From positions 558,001 through 622,000 of the forward strand of contig NZ_JAUFQP010000007.1 in NCBI RefSeq assembly GCF_030409805.1: a stretch of DNA of 64,000 nucleotides, given 5' to 3'. Origin of the DNA: Algibacter miyuki. GTDB taxonomy: Bacteria > Bacteroidota > Bacteroidia > Flavobacteriales > Flavobacteriaceae. Positions 53,603 to 62,887 of this stretch are shown in pieces (the stretch's first letter is position 1; each line of letters starts with the position of its first letter). The notes under the pieces were generated by a model. That model was not told the origin of the DNA. It did no database searches and saw nothing but the letters and a program-made list of their open reading frames with translations. A program made the position numbers and the translations under genes.

Positions 53603-54964
53603 ATGAAACATAACATGTACATCTTGTTTTTTATCTTCGGAATGTTACTCGTTCCGAAGATAAACTATGCGCAAGTCGATTCTAATAAAACGCAAGATGA
53701 CGATTTAGGCGATAATACTGACGAGTTTCAAGAGTATTTTTACGAAGCCTTAAAACAGAAAAGTATAGAAAACTACGACCGCTCGGTAGAAGCTTTACAG
53801 AAATGTATTGCTTTAGACAAATCTGTTCCTGTTTTGCATTTTGAATTAGGAAAAAACTACAGTAAGCTTAAAAATTATAACGACGCGGAAACCGCGCTAA
53901 AAAAGGCAGTAGATTTAGAACCTGATAACGAATGGTTTTTAGATGAATTATACGCATTTTATGCCGGTCAAAACGACTTAGAGAACGCCATTAAAACGGT
54001 GAAACAATTGGTAAGTTATCATCCGGATTACAAAGAAGATTTAGCATCGCTCTACGTGAAAACCAAAAAATTTGATGAGGCGCTTATTCTTTTAGATGAA
54101 TTGGATGCTGAATTTGGTGTGTCTATCGCTAGAGATCGTATGCGTAATAATGCTTACGCTGCTACAGGTCGAAAATCTGACCAGATAGAAAACCTTGAAA
54201 CGCGTGTAGAAAACAATCCTGATAAGGAATCAAACTACTTAGCATTAATCTTCCGCTACAGCGAAAATAACAACAAGAAAAAAGCTTTTGAAACCGCAAA
54301 GAAACTACTAGAAATCAACCCAGAATCACAATTGGTACATCTTGCGCTTTACAAATTCTATTTGGATGAAAATGAAACTGATAAGGCCATTGCATCTATG
54401 AAAACCGTGGTACAAAGCACACAAATAAAACCCGAGGCGAAAGTAAAAGTTTTAGCCGATTTTGTAAACTTTGTTAAAGCTAATCCTCAATACGAAGCCG
54501 ATTTACTTGAAGCCACTACCCTAGTGAGTCAACAAGATAATGAGAAATCGCTACTCGAATTAGGGCAATATTATTTATCTAAAAATGATAAACCAAAAGC
54601 TTTAGAATATTTTGAAAAAGCACTTGAACAAGACAGCAACAACTTTTCAGTTTTAAAAAATATTTTGCTGCTTCAAATAGATTTACAACAGTTTAAAGAA
54701 GCCGAACAAAAAAGCGCAAAAGCCTTAGAAAATTATCCGTCGCAACCGTTACTATACTTAGTGAATGGCGTAGCTTTAAATGCCTTAAATAACCCTAAAA
54801 AAGCTTTAGAACCATTAGAAACAGGTTTAGATTATATTATAGACGACACCAAATTAGAAGCCGATTTTTATAAACAACTCAGCAAAGCTTACTCGCTTTT
54901 AAACAATACTGCCAAGGCAAAAACGTTTAGTGACAAAGCACAACATATACACCCAGAAAATTAA
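53603..54964 (+). CDS. TPR-repeat periplasmic protein
   Basis: Protein of 453 residues with signal peptide MKHNMYILFFIFGMLLVPKINYAQ. It is built of TPR units: SVPVLHFELGKNYSKLKNYNDAETALKKAVDLEPDN, EDLASLYVKTKKFDEALILLDEL, LLELGQYYLSKNDKPKALEYFEKALEQDSNN and others. TPRs form protein-binding scaffolds. The stop codon overlaps the DUF4292 start by one base, and that gene in turn overlaps the EnvC gene, so the three probably act together at the envelope. Confidence 0.87.
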   Translation: MKHNMYILFFIFGMLLVPKINYAQVDSNKTQDDDLGDNTDEFQEYFYEALKQKSIENYDRSVEALQKCIALDKSVPVLHFELGKNYSKLKNYNDAETALKKAVDLEPDNEWFLDELYAFYAGQNDLENAIKTVKQLVSYHPDYKEDLASLYVKTKKFDEALILLDELDAEFGVSIARDRMRNNAYAATGRKSDQIENLETRVENNPDKESNYLALIFRYSENNNKKKAFETAKKLLEINPESQLVHLALYKFYLDENETDKAIASMKTVVQSTQIKPEAKVKVLADFVNFVKANPQYEADLLEATTLVSQQDNEKSLLELGQYYLSKNDKPKALEYFEKALEQDSNNFSVLKNILLLQIDLQQFKEAEQKSAKALENYPSQPLLYLVNGVALNALNNPKKALEPLETGLDYIIDDTKLEADFYKQLSKAYSLLNNTAKAKTFSDKAQHIHPEN

Positions 54965-55731
54965 TGAGCAAACCTATATACTTATTACTCAGCACCATTT
55001 TTTTATTAAGTTTTAGCTGTAAATCCAGCAAAACTATTGCTGGTGGTGCCGAAAACTACACCCTTTCCACCAAAGAGGTTATTAAAGCCAACACCAAACA
55101 AAGTCCCGATTTTAAAACATTACAAGCCAAGCTTAGAATCAACTTTAATAAAAACGGAAAATCGCAAACTAACACCGTAACGTTTCGTGCTAAAAAAGAT
55201 GAAGTATTATGGATAAACGCACCTTTTTCAGTGATTAGAGCATTGATTACGCCAGAACAAGTAGGCTTCTACAACAAGCTAGACAATACGTATTTTGAAG
55301 GCGATTTTTCATATTTAAGCAAATTATTAGGTACGGAATTAGATTTTCAGAAAGTGCAAAACTTATTATTAGGTGAAGCTATTTTCAACTTAAAAGATGG
55401 TCGTTATGATTCTTCAGTAAATGATCAAGTATATGTCCTTCAACCTAAAAACCAAAAGGCTTTATTTGAAATTTTCTTTCTGATAGATCCTTCATTATTC
55501 AAGGTGCAATCGCAACAAATATCGCAACCTAAGGAATTTAGAATGCTTCAAATTGATTATTTATCACATCAACATATTGATAAACAGATTCTTCCAGAAA
55601 ACGTAAAAGTTATTGCTGTAGAAGGCACTGATGAAACTATAATAAATCTAGAATTTAAAGGTATCGCGCTTAATGATGACTTGCGCTTTCCTTTTAAAAT
55701 TCCATCTGGTTTTAAAAAAATTGAACTTTAA
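54964..55731 (+). CDS. DUF4292 lipoprotein
   Basis: Lipoprotein of 255 residues: lipobox LLSFSCKSS near residue 19. The body has a LolA/LolB-like beta-sheet feel (ARLRINFNKNGKSQTNTVTFRAKKDEVLWINAPFSVIRALITPEQVGFYNKLDNTYFEGDFSYLSKLLG), typical of DUF4292. That group is thought to be an outer-membrane lipoprotein handling partner, but no proven role is known to me. It overlaps the TPR gene and the EnvC gene by one base each. Confidence 0.85.
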   Translation: MSKPIYLLLSTIFLLSFSCKSSKTIAGGAENYTLSTKEVIKANTKQSPDFKTLQAKLRINFNKNGKSQTNTVTFRAKKDEVLWINAPFSVIRALITPEQVGFYNKLDNTYFEGDFSYLSKLLGTELDFQKVQNLLLGEAIFNLKDGRYDSSVNDQVYVLQPKNQKALFEIFFLIDPSLFKVQSQQISQPKEFRMLQIDYLSHQHIDKQILPENVKVIAVEGTDETIINLEFKGIALNDDLRFPFKIPSGFKKIEL

Positions 55732-56960
55732 TGAGGGTTAGAAAACCGGCATATCAAATAGTATTTCTACTTAGTTTTTTGCTTTGTAGCATTCTTGGTT
55801 TTTCACAAAACAACAAGCAAAAGGAATTAGAAACGCGCCGTCAGGAATTGCGTAGACAAATTCAGAAAATAAACGAATTACGCTCGGAAAATAAATCGAA
55901 AGCTAAATCTAAATTATCCTTAATTGAAGATTTTAACCACAAAATTAACGTGTTGGATAATTTGATAAAAGTAACCAACCGCCAAGCCAATTTATTAACA
56001 CGGGAAATAAACACCAACCAAAATAATATTACGAGTTTAAGAGCAGAACTGACAACATTAAAAGAAGATTATGCTGCTATGATTGTAAAATCGTACAAAA
56101 GCAAAAATCAGCAAAGTCGTATTATGTTTCTCTTGTCTTCAAGTAATTTTAAACAAGCCTACAAGCGTGTACAATACATGAAACAGTACTCGGATCATCA
56201 AAAGGAACAAGGTGAAACTATAAAGGCTAAAACGCAAGAATTACAAACTATAAACACGAACTTATTAAAACAAAAAGAAGATAAAAAGAAACTTATTGCT
56301 GAAAATAAAGTCACCCAAAAATCATTAGAAAGTGAGCGTAAACAACAGCAAACTTTAATGAAAGAAATTGAAAGCAACATCTCCCGCTATGCCGCCCAAA
56401 TACAAGAAAAAGAACGTGAAACCCGCCGTATAGATGCTGAAATAAATAAAATTATTAAAGCAGCCATAGCAAAATCGAACAAGAAAGCAGGTAAATCGTC
56501 CAATTCAAGCACGTTTGCATTAACTCCAGAAGGCAAAGCGCTTGCTAAAAACTTTGAGTCCAACCGAGGTAAATTAGTTTGGCCTGTAGAAAAAGGCGTA
56601 GTAAAAATGGGTTATGGTACACAGCCGCATCCTGTAGTACGCTCGTTAACTATAAACAGTAATGGTGTGCGTATTGCTACCGAAAAAGGCGCTAAGGCGC
56701 GTGCTGTGTTTAATGGCGAAGTTATTGGTGTTGTAGCTAACAGAAACGTGAATCCGTTTGTAATTATCCAACACGGAAACTACATTACTTATTATAAAAA
56801 CCTGTCTAATATTTATGTAAAAACAGGAGATAAAGTAACCACAAAACAAGATATTGGCGAGGTATTTACAAACCCATCAACAGGAGAAACCATACTAAAT
56901 TTTGTAATTTCTAAAGACACTAACACTCAAAATCCTGCAAGCTGGATTTATAAAATGTAG
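55731..56960 (+). CDS. EnvC-like murein hydrolase activator with degenerate M23 domain
   Basis: Protein of 409 residues: a signal peptide (FLLSFLLCSILGFSQ), a long coiled coil to about residue 245 (KELETRRQELRRQIQKINELRSENK), then a LytM/M23 fold from about 275. The zinc ligands of active M23 enzymes are not kept: HPVVRSLTINSNGVRI has Asn in the usual Asp place, and IIQHGNYITYYKNLSNIYVKTGD lacks the HxH pair. It thus resembles EnvC-type activators of amidases in cell division, not an enzyme itself. Confidence 0.87.
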   Translation: MRVRKPAYQIVFLLSFLLCSILGFSQNNKQKELETRRQELRRQIQKINELRSENKSKAKSKLSLIEDFNHKINVLDNLIKVTNRQANLLTREINTNQNNITSLRAELTTLKEDYAAMIVKSYKSKNQQSRIMFLLSSSNFKQAYKRVQYMKQYSDHQKEQGETIKAKTQELQTINTNLLKQKEDKKKLIAENKVTQKSLESERKQQQTLMKEIESNISRYAAQIQEKERETRRIDAEINKIIKAAIAKSNKKAGKSSNSSTFALTPEGKALAKNFESNRGKLVWPVEKGVVKMGYGTQPHPVVRSLTINSNGVRIATEKGAKARAVFNGEVIGVVANRNVNPFVIIQHGNYITYYKNLSNIYVKTGDKVTTKQDIGEVFTNPSTGETILNFVISKDTNTQNPASWIYKM

Positions 56961-57002
56961 TAGCTGTGTTAATTCAAAAATTCTACTTTTAAACATAACA
57001 TC

Positions 57003-57281
57003 ATGGAAAAAACGATTATAGCACAATTAAGCGTAAAAGCATCAGAAGTTACGCCATTTATAGCATTAGTAAACGTTATGGTCGCAGAAAGTCTGGCAGA
57101 GAAAGGTTGTTCCACTTATACGCTATTGCAAGAAGTTGGCACCTCAAATGAATTCTTTATTTATGAAAAATATGAAGATGCACAAGCCGTTGAAGACCAC
57201 AATGCGTCGGAACATTTTAAAACTTTTATAAACGCTGTTCAGCCTTTATTAGCCAAAGCCCCAAAAATTGAAGTGTTTTAA
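57003..57281 (+). CDS. Antibiotic-biosynthesis monooxygenase (ABM) domain protein
   Basis: Small ferredoxin-like-fold protein of 92 residues. Pattern: IAQLSVKASEVTPFIALVNVMVAESLAEKGCSTYTLLQEVGTSNEFFIYEKYEDAQAVEDHNASEHFKTF, where the conserved ExY and H-x-x-S-x-H-F of ABM proteins are present. Such proteins (YgiN type) act as quinol monooxygenases or heme/aldehyde detoxifiers. It has its own short gap from the EnvC gene and is followed by a strong terminator. Confidence 0.82.
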   Translation: MEKTIIAQLSVKASEVTPFIALVNVMVAESLAEKGCSTYTLLQEVGTSNEFFIYEKYEDAQAVEDHNASEHFKTFINAVQPLLAKAPKIEVF

Positions 57282-57333
57282 CAACGATAAAACTGACACT
57301 TTCGATCAATATCGTAGAGTGAAATTCATAATA

Positions 57334-57373
57334 CAAGAAAACCTATTCATCTAGAATAGGTTTTCTTGTTTTT
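57334..57373. terminator. Strong bidirectional terminator
   Basis: A perfect 15-bp stem, CAAGAAAACCTATTC (57334-57348) with GAATAGGTTTTCTTG (57354-57368), over a 5-base loop and followed by five T. It separates convergent genes. Confidence 0.85.
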
Positions 57374-57437
57374 ACTCCATAGGACGCGCGTTCCACGAGT
57401 ACCATCAATAGTTAACTATATTTAAAATACGTTTCAC

Positions 57438-58145
57438 CTACACGACCGCTTCGCCTGCAAAATGTACTTCAAGTTCTTTTAAGGTGGCTTCACTGGTTTC
57501 TAAATCTTTAACCACTTCTCCCTTTTCTAAAACTACAATGCGCTCGCAAACGTCGGTTACGTGCAATAAATCGTGACTAGAAATTAAAACGGTGATATTT
57601 TGATTTTCTGCTAAATCTTTAATAATTCCTTTTAATCTAATTTGCGTTGTAGGGTCAAGATTAGCAAAAGGTTCGTCTAAAATAATAACTTCCGGATTTC
57701 CGATAAGCGCAGCAACAATACCAGCTTTCTTTTGATTTCCTTTACTTAAATCGCGTAAATATTTTTTCTGACCTAAAATTTCGTCGTGAAAAAAATCGGC
57801 ATATTCTGCCACTAAAGCATCAACATCCGCTTTGTTCTGTCCGCGTAATTCACCAATAAAATAGAAATATTCTTCGGCTGTTAAATAACCAATTAAAAAA
57901 CTTTCATCTATAAATGCAGACGTAAATGGTTTCCACGCTTCACTTTCGTTTACCTGAATATCGTTGCTTTTTATAAACCCCGTAGTTGGTGCAATTAAAT
58001 CTAAAAGTAGGCTAAAATACGTGGTTTTACCAGCACCATTATTGCCCACTAAACCAAAACTTTGTCCTTTTGGAATCTCTAACGATTCAATATTTAAAAC
58101 CTTTGCACCGTTGTATGTTTTTGATAAGTTTGATGTAATAATCAT
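57438..58145 (-). CDS. ABC transporter ATP-binding protein
   Basis: ATPase of 235 residues. Walker A GNNGAGKTT at 34-42, a Q-loop-like region, the signature LSKGNQKK (the canonical LSGGQ is altered) and Walker B VIILDEPFANLDP, followed by the H-loop ISSHDL. It pairs with the membrane protein encoded by the next gene leftward-transcribed at 58158, 12 bp upstream. Substrate unknown; an exporter of the ABC-2 type is likely. Confidence 0.93.
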   Translation of the reverse strand: MIITSNLSKTYNGAKVLNIESLEIPKGQSFGLVGNNGAGKTTYFSLLLDLIAPTTGFIKSNDIQVNESEAWKPFTSAFIDESFLIGYLTAEEYFYFIGELRGQNKADVDALVAEYADFFHDEILGQKKYLRDLSKGNQKKAGIVAALIGNPEVIILDEPFANLDPTTQIRLKGIIKDLAENQNITVLISSHDLLHVTDVCERIVVLEKGEVVKDLETSEATLKELEVHFAGEAVV

Positions 58146-58157
58146 AATGTGAAAAAT

Positions 58158-59636
58158 TTAGTTGTTTTGATCGAATGCATCAATCATTTTATACTTCGAT
58201 TTTAAATATTTATTGGTTATGAGTTTCATTATCTTCTGATGAAAAACAATACCTAAAATTCCAAAGATTGCCAATACTAAGCAAGCCATTTCAAAACTAG
58301 CTAACCAACTAGAAATTCCGAAAATAAGTAACGGAACTATCATTAACGGAATACCAATAAGCCATTGCACAGCCCCTGTTCCTTGTAGATTAAACGCCGC
58401 CTTTTCATCTAAATTAATTTTCTTCCTATTGTATGAACCTCCAATTAAAATAACATGTGTATTAACACCAATATTATAAATAGCGGTAACAAAATGGGCG
58501 AGTAAAATTTTCCAACCAAAATACACATACGGAATACTTAGCACGAATAAAATAATTACGCTCAAACTCATTAAAATGAATTTAGACTTTAAGTACTGCT
58601 CGTATTTAATATTCTGACTCATTAGCAATTTATAATAACCACTATCCCAAGCCGGAATGAATTGTCCGAAATTGATTAAAAATATTCCCGTTACAAACAC
58701 GCCAACAAAGGCATAAAAGGCTGGCATAGCATCATATTTACCACCAGGGTAAAACATGAGTCCGTATAATAAACCTAAACCCAACATCCAAACAGAAGAT
58801 TTTGTACGTTTGTTCCGCCACAGTAATTTTAAATCGAGTTGTAAAAACGGAGCCACATCTCCGAAGTTTTTTGTCCAATCTAGATTAGCCGCGTTCACTT
58901 CTTTAATTTTCACTTTAAGGCCACTATCTAAAAAGAGTTTCTGTTTCAATAGTTTAAAATTGAAAAGATACAATCCTATTAAAATAACAATAGGAAAAAG
59001 AATAAAAACAGGAGATTGATACACACCATTAAATCCGTTTCCGATAAGGCTAGTAAATGAAATAAAGTTAAAATAATTTAAACCATACAAGCCTCCCGTA
59101 AGTGCTATAATAGGTAAAAACGAGAGTTCGCTTCCTGCCGAAAAGCTTTCAATTATAAAATTTAAGAAATTAATAATCAAGCTCACTACCACTAAACAAA
59201 GCATCCATATTAAAACAGAACCCGTTGGGTAACCTTTCACCAATAATGTAATTCCGAAAGGGATAATGGCGAAAAGTGGTAAAAAATTAAAAAATGAAAC
59301 CACAGATTTCCGTAATACAAAATGTACAATCTGACTTCTTTTTATGGGCAATACCAATAAGGGTTTCACACTCATTACGGGCAATTTTTGCATGAAAAAC
59401 CGAAATACTAAATCGCCTAAAATCCAGTAAAATATGTAACTATTTACTATAAGCAGTGGGTCTTGATCAGGAAATGCCTTCTTCAACATGGGGTATAATC
59501 CGATGCCAAGCAATAAAAACATAACTATAAAGTAAAGGCCAAAAAAGCCCATCATTATTTTTATAGCCACACTTTTACCAAAGCTAGCCGATCTAAAAAA
59601 GGCTTTCCATTCTAAATTTAAAAAATGTTTTATCAT
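58158..59636 (-). CDS. DUF5687 family ABC-type permease
   Basis: Integral membrane protein of 492 residues with about 11-12 hydrophobic segments, starting MIKHFLNLEWKAFFRSASFGKSVAIKIMMGFFGLYFIVMF. It matches the DUF5687 group, ABC-2-like permeases of Bacteroidota. The ATPase gene follows 12 bp downstream, so the two should make one exporter. No substrate clue. Upstream, 9 bp away, is the DUF2059 gene. Confidence 0.86.
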   Translation of the reverse strand: MIKHFLNLEWKAFFRSASFGKSVAIKIMMGFFGLYFIVMFLLLGIGLYPMLKKAFPDQDPLLIVNSYIFYWILGDLVFRFFMQKLPVMSVKPLLVLPIKRSQIVHFVLRKSVVSFFNFLPLFAIIPFGITLLVKGYPTGSVLIWMLCLVVVSLIINFLNFIIESFSAGSELSFLPIIALTGGLYGLNYFNFISFTSLIGNGFNGVYQSPVFILFPIVILIGLYLFNFKLLKQKLFLDSGLKVKIKEVNAANLDWTKNFGDVAPFLQLDLKLLWRNKRTKSSVWMLGLGLLYGLMFYPGGKYDAMPAFYAFVGVFVTGIFLINFGQFIPAWDSGYYKLLMSQNIKYEQYLKSKFILMSLSVIILFVLSIPYVYFGWKILLAHFVTAIYNIGVNTHVILIGGSYNRKKINLDEKAAFNLQGTGAVQWLIGIPLMIVPLLIFGISSWLASFEMACLVLAIFGILGIVFHQKIMKLITNKYLKSKYKMIDAFDQNN

Positions 59637-59645
59637 CCTTTAAAT

Positions 59646-60047
59646 TTAGTTGTATTTAGCGGCAATACCTTGAACCTCTATTCCCCAAGATTGTCCCATA
59701 GCCATACCTCGCTGCGCTAAATTCATTTGCTTTCCTGCTAATTTTTTACCTAAATCGCTTTGGTAAAACGTTACTAACTCTTGTATTTCAGATTGTGTAA
59801 ATTCATTCATGTACAATTCTGCCATTTTATCATACAACCCAACTAATGTTCCATTTGCTTCTTTGGTATAAGCTTCTTTATTTTCTTCCGAAACCATCAT
59901 TCCTAATTGAGAAATGGCTGTTTCAAAAGCCGCCCCAGCCCCCGTGATTTTTATAAATTCAATAGTTTGTTTTTTAAAATCGCTTTGTTCTTGCGCCTGT
60001 GTTGCAATTGTTAGCATAAATAAACCAACGAGTAGTAATTTTTTCAT
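59646..60047 (-). CDS. DUF2059 secreted protein
   Basis: Protein of 133 residues from the ATG at 60047, where MKKLLLVGLFMLTIATQAQEQ is a good signal peptide; an upstream in-frame start at 60146 adds 33 polar residues and would overlap the next gene. The body LYDKMAELYMNEFTQSEIQELVTFYQSDLGKKLAGKQMNLAQRGMAMGQSWG is the DUF2059 pattern. It is a helical periplasmic protein of unknown role, common beside transport genes. Confidence 0.87.
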   Translation of the reverse strand: MKKLLLVGLFMLTIATQAQEQSDFKKQTIEFIKITGAGAAFETAISQLGMMVSEENKEAYTKEANGTLVGLYDKMAELYMNEFTQSEIQELVTFYQSDLGKKLAGKQMNLAQRGMAMGQSWGIEVQGIAAKYN

Positions 60048-60145
60048 TTTAATTGAAGTTTTAATAGTTATGTTAATTGTATTCTTATTGTTAGTAAGTC
60101 GAATATTTGATTTGTTACAAAATAAGGTGAAATTATGTAAAAACA

Positions 60146-60841
60146 TTAAACTGAAATAGCGTATTCTGGATAGGTTTCTTTCAAAAGTATTTCGGCTTTA
60201 TTGGGTAGTAATTCTAAACTGACGTACGCTAGCAGACACATAATACTAAATAACCCAGACACCAAAATAACTAAATATTTTGTTTGATGTATTGCATGGA
60301 TATGATTTACTAAATTAATTGTATAATAGATAAAAAACCCAAAAAATAGGATTGCTTGTTTAAAAATTAAATCTTCAAGCAGCCATGTTTTTTTAGCAAT
60401 TTTCTTTTTTTGTTTAAACTTTTTATTCAAAACAAAACTTTTATAAAGTCCGAAAAGGGCAAGAATACCGTAAAAAGCATATATAAAATACTCCGAAAAT
60501 TTTGTAGAAAAAACCATGTAAAATATTAAAAACATGGCAACAGTTGTCATTACTTTAGGAAAAGAGAACCACTGCTTTAGCTCGCGAAACAAATATTTAA
60601 TATAACGCTTATGCATAGCACGCTCTCTTTGAGTAACCACATCACTAAAGCCATAAACACCAAATTTTTTAAAGGCTTTTCCACGTGCTTCTTCAAAAGA
60701 CAAGTTAGCGTTATCTTCCCAAATAGCTTCAATGTCATTCGCTAAATGGTCTACAAGTTCGGTTTGTAAATCGTAATATTCCACAAAATGCACTCTGGTA
60801 AATCTGTACAAATCTTGTATTTGAATGGTAGTCAGTTTCAT
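60146..60841 (-). CDS. Membrane protein co-transcribed with PadR regulator
   Basis: Protein of 231 residues. The N-terminal 75 residues are helical and charged (LQTELVDHLANDIEAIWEDNANLSFEEARGKAFKKFG), resembling the permease-prefix or DUF1700-type domain that follows PadR regulators; four to five hydrophobic segments follow (about 90-215). Its start overlaps the last base of the PadR gene. The pairing suggests envelope-stress sensing or regulation of the PadR repressor, but no function is proven. Confidence 0.75.
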   Translation of the reverse strand: MKLTTIQIQDLYRFTRVHFVEYYDLQTELVDHLANDIEAIWEDNANLSFEEARGKAFKKFGVYGFSDVVTQRERAMHKRYIKYLFRELKQWFSFPKVMTTVAMFLIFYMVFSTKFSEYFIYAFYGILALFGLYKSFVLNKKFKQKKKIAKKTWLLEDLIFKQAILFFGFFIYYTINLVNHIHAIHQTKYLVILVSGLFSIMCLLAYVSLELLPNKAEILLKETYPEYAISV

Positions 60842-61179
60842 TAGTCAAATCGAAGTTCTGGATTTACCAAAGCACGCATCGTTTTAATATAGCGCTCTAA
60901 TTCGTCCAATTTATTAATCGTTTCCTTTGTGCCTTGCTCCGTTAACTTGTAATATTTCCGTAATCTATTATCCACTTTTAAAACTTCAACCGCTAACAAC
61001 CCTTCAGCTTCTAGCTTATGTAATGATGGATATAGCGCACCTTCCGTAATTTTTAACTCGCCTTTGGTAATTGCTTTTACTTTTTGAGTAATTTCATAAC
61101 CATACATTTTATCATGCTCATTTAGCAATTTCAAAATAATGGTTGTCAGGCTCCCTTTATACAATTTTGTGTTTCCCAT
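60841..61179 (-). CDS. PadR-family transcriptional regulator
   Basis: Winged-helix regulator of 112 residues from the ATG at 61179 (MGNTKLYKGSLTT). Two earlier in-frame starts (61185 and 61188) overlap the -7 box, so they are disfavoured. The PadR motif is KGSLTTIILKLLNEHDKMYGYEITQKVKAIT, with ITEGALYPSLHKLEAEGLL as the recognition region. Such proteins act as repressors and often control themselves and the next gene. Downstream overlap with the membrane-protein gene supports a two-gene unit. Confidence 0.9.
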   Translation of the reverse strand: MGNTKLYKGSLTTIILKLLNEHDKMYGYEITQKVKAITKGELKITEGALYPSLHKLEAEGLLAVEVLKVDNRLRKYYKLTEQGTKETINKLDELERYIKTMRALVNPELRFD

Positions 61180-61185
61180 ACACAT

Positions 61186-61193
61186 CAAATATA
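61186..61193 (-). promoter_or_regulatory. Promoter of the PadR gene
   Basis: The minus strand reads TATATTTG, an exact TAnnTTTG, ending 6 bases before the chosen ATG at 61179. Transcription would therefore start at the start codon: a leaderless message. A palindrome TATGCATA lies just upstream. Confidence 0.55.
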
Positions 61194-61267
61194 CATAAAT
61201 TTCTTATGCATATAATATTTAGGTATTAATTTTCACTTAATATTTCGGCAAAAACTATCAGCTTTAG

Positions 61268-61275
61268 TATTTTTG
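61268..61275 (+). promoter_or_regulatory. Promoter of the PaaE-like reductase gene
   Basis: TATTTTTG matches TAnnTTTG, 17 bases before the ATG at 61293, in the divergent region shared with the PadR gene, which may regulate it. Confidence 0.5.
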
Positions 61276-61292
61276 TTGAAAATCAATTAGAC

Positions 61293-62351
61293 ATGTCATC
61301 ATTCCATAAACTTTCAGTTAAAAATATAAATAGAGAAACCGAGAAATCTATAAGTATCGCTTTCAATGTTCCAGATAATTTAAAAGACACTTTTACCTTT
61401 AAAGCTGGACAATACATCACCTTAAAAACGGAAATTAATGGTAATGAGATTCGTCGTGATTATTCACTATGTGTTTCGCCAAAAAGTGGTGAGTTAAAAG
61501 TGGCTGTAAAAGAAGTGAAAGATGGTACGTTTTCGGCATACGCTAACAACACCCTAAAAGTTGGAGATACGCTAGAAGTGGCGCCACCAAAAGGTCGTTT
61601 CACTTTTACGCCTAACGATTCTAAAACAAAAAATATTGCTGCATTTGTTGCTGGTAGTGGTATTACTCCGGTTTTAAGTATTTTAAAATGTGCTTTGGAA
61701 GAAGAAATCCATAGTAAAGTAATTTTAGTTTACGGTAATAAAACTACGGAAGACACCATGTTTTTCGACGAGCTTTTAGCTTTACAACATCAATATAAAG
61801 ATCGTTTTTCTGTTCAGTTTGTATTTAGCCAACAAGATGAAGACGATGCTATTTTTGGACGTATTGAAAAAAGCACCGTAAATTATGTGATAAAAAACAA
61901 ACATAAACACGTTGAAGTAGATGCTTTTTACCTTTGTGGACCAGAAACCATGATCCATACAGTTAAAGATGTTTTAACTAGCCATGATATTGATGAAAAT
62001 CGTATTCATTTTGAACTTTTTAAAGCTTCGAAACCCGCTGAAATAGCAAAAGAAACAACGGTATCTAGTGGAAACACAAAAATTACAGTTACGGTTGATG
62101 ATGAAACCACCACGTTTGATATGTCGCAAAAACAAACCCTTTTGGAAGCGGCTTTAGATGAAGATTTAGATGCACCATACTCTTGCCAAGGTGGAATTTG
62201 TAGTAGTTGCTTAGCCCGTGTAACCGAAGGTACCGCTGTGATGCGCCAAAACAATATTTTAACAGAAAGCGAAGTGGCTGAAGGCTTAATTTTAACCTGC
62301 CAAGCGCATCCAACAAGCGATACACTTTCTATCGATTTTGACGACGTTTAA
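61293..62351 (+). CDS. Ferredoxin-NADP reductase-like protein with [2Fe-2S] domain (PaaE-like)
   Basis: Electron-transfer flavoprotein of 352 residues. FAD domain to about 105 with RRDYSLCVSP, NAD(P)H domain about 110-235 with AGSGITPVLSILK and YLCGPETMI, and a C-terminal plant-type ferredoxin domain with YSCQGGICSSCLARV and a last Cys in LTCQAHP. This is the reductase architecture of phenylacetate-CoA epoxidase PaaE and related oxygenases. No paa genes are nearby, so a general reductase role is likely. It is divergent from the PadR gene. Confidence 0.88.
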   Translation: MSSFHKLSVKNINRETEKSISIAFNVPDNLKDTFTFKAGQYITLKTEINGNEIRRDYSLCVSPKSGELKVAVKEVKDGTFSAYANNTLKVGDTLEVAPPKGRFTFTPNDSKTKNIAAFVAGSGITPVLSILKCALEEEIHSKVILVYGNKTTEDTMFFDELLALQHQYKDRFSVQFVFSQQDEDDAIFGRIEKSTVNYVIKNKHKHVEVDAFYLCGPETMIHTVKDVLTSHDIDENRIHFELFKASKPAEIAKETTVSSGNTKITVTVDDETTTFDMSQKQTLLEAALDEDLDAPYSCQGGICSSCLARVTEGTAVMRQNNILTESEVAEGLILTCQAHPTSDTLSIDFDDV

Positions 62352-62366
62352 AAAAGCAACATTTTA

Positions 62367-62855
62367 ATGGTTCACCTTATTGTTGGAAATACAGGATCTG
62401 GTAAAACAACCTATGCGCAAGCTTTAAAAGCAAATACAAACGCTATTGTTTTTTCTATTGATACTTGGAACAAAACCTTATTCCTTCCAGATAAAACCCC
62501 AACTGATGGCTTAGAATGGTTTTTGGAACGCATTGAACGTTCGGAAACTATGATTTTAGATTTAATACACCAGTTAGAAAAAACAGGCACCGATTCCATT
62601 TTAGATTTAGGGCTTTCAAAATTTAAACATCGTGAAAAGTTTAGAGCCTTTTGCTCTGAAAACAACTATGAAATAACCACTCATTTTCTAGATATTCCCA
62701 AAGCTGTAAGACTCGAAAGGGTTTTAAAACGCAATTCCGAAAAAGGAGATACTTTTGAGTTTGAAGTTAGCCAATCAGACTTTGATTTTATGGAAAACTG
62801 GTTTGAAACACCAACCGATACAGAGCTGAAAAACAGCACAATAATTCGCCAATAA
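62367..62855 (+). CDS. P-loop kinase-like ATPase
   Basis: Small nucleotide-binding protein of 162 residues with Walker A GNTGSGKT at 7-14 and a later RLERVLKRNSEKG arginine-rich lid near 130, as in AAA/zeta-toxin-like or gluconate-type kinases. IVFSIDTWNKTLF contains the usual substrate-site Asp. It follows the reductase gene by 15 bp. No substrate is identifiable; phosphorylation of a small molecule is likely. Confidence 0.8.
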   Translation: MVHLIVGNTGSGKTTYAQALKANTNAIVFSIDTWNKTLFLPDKTPTDGLEWFLERIERSETMILDLIHQLEKTGTDSILDLGLSKFKHREKFRAFCSENNYEITTHFLDIPKAVRLERVLKRNSEKGDTFEFEVSQSDFDFMENWFETPTDTELKNSTIIRQ

Positions 62856-62887
62856 AATTATCTCTCCGACATTATAACTAAACAAAC

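Noticed and set aside
60048..60146. Upstream start for the DUF2059 gene
   Set aside because: Residues before MKKLLLVGL are polar and would mask the signal peptide.
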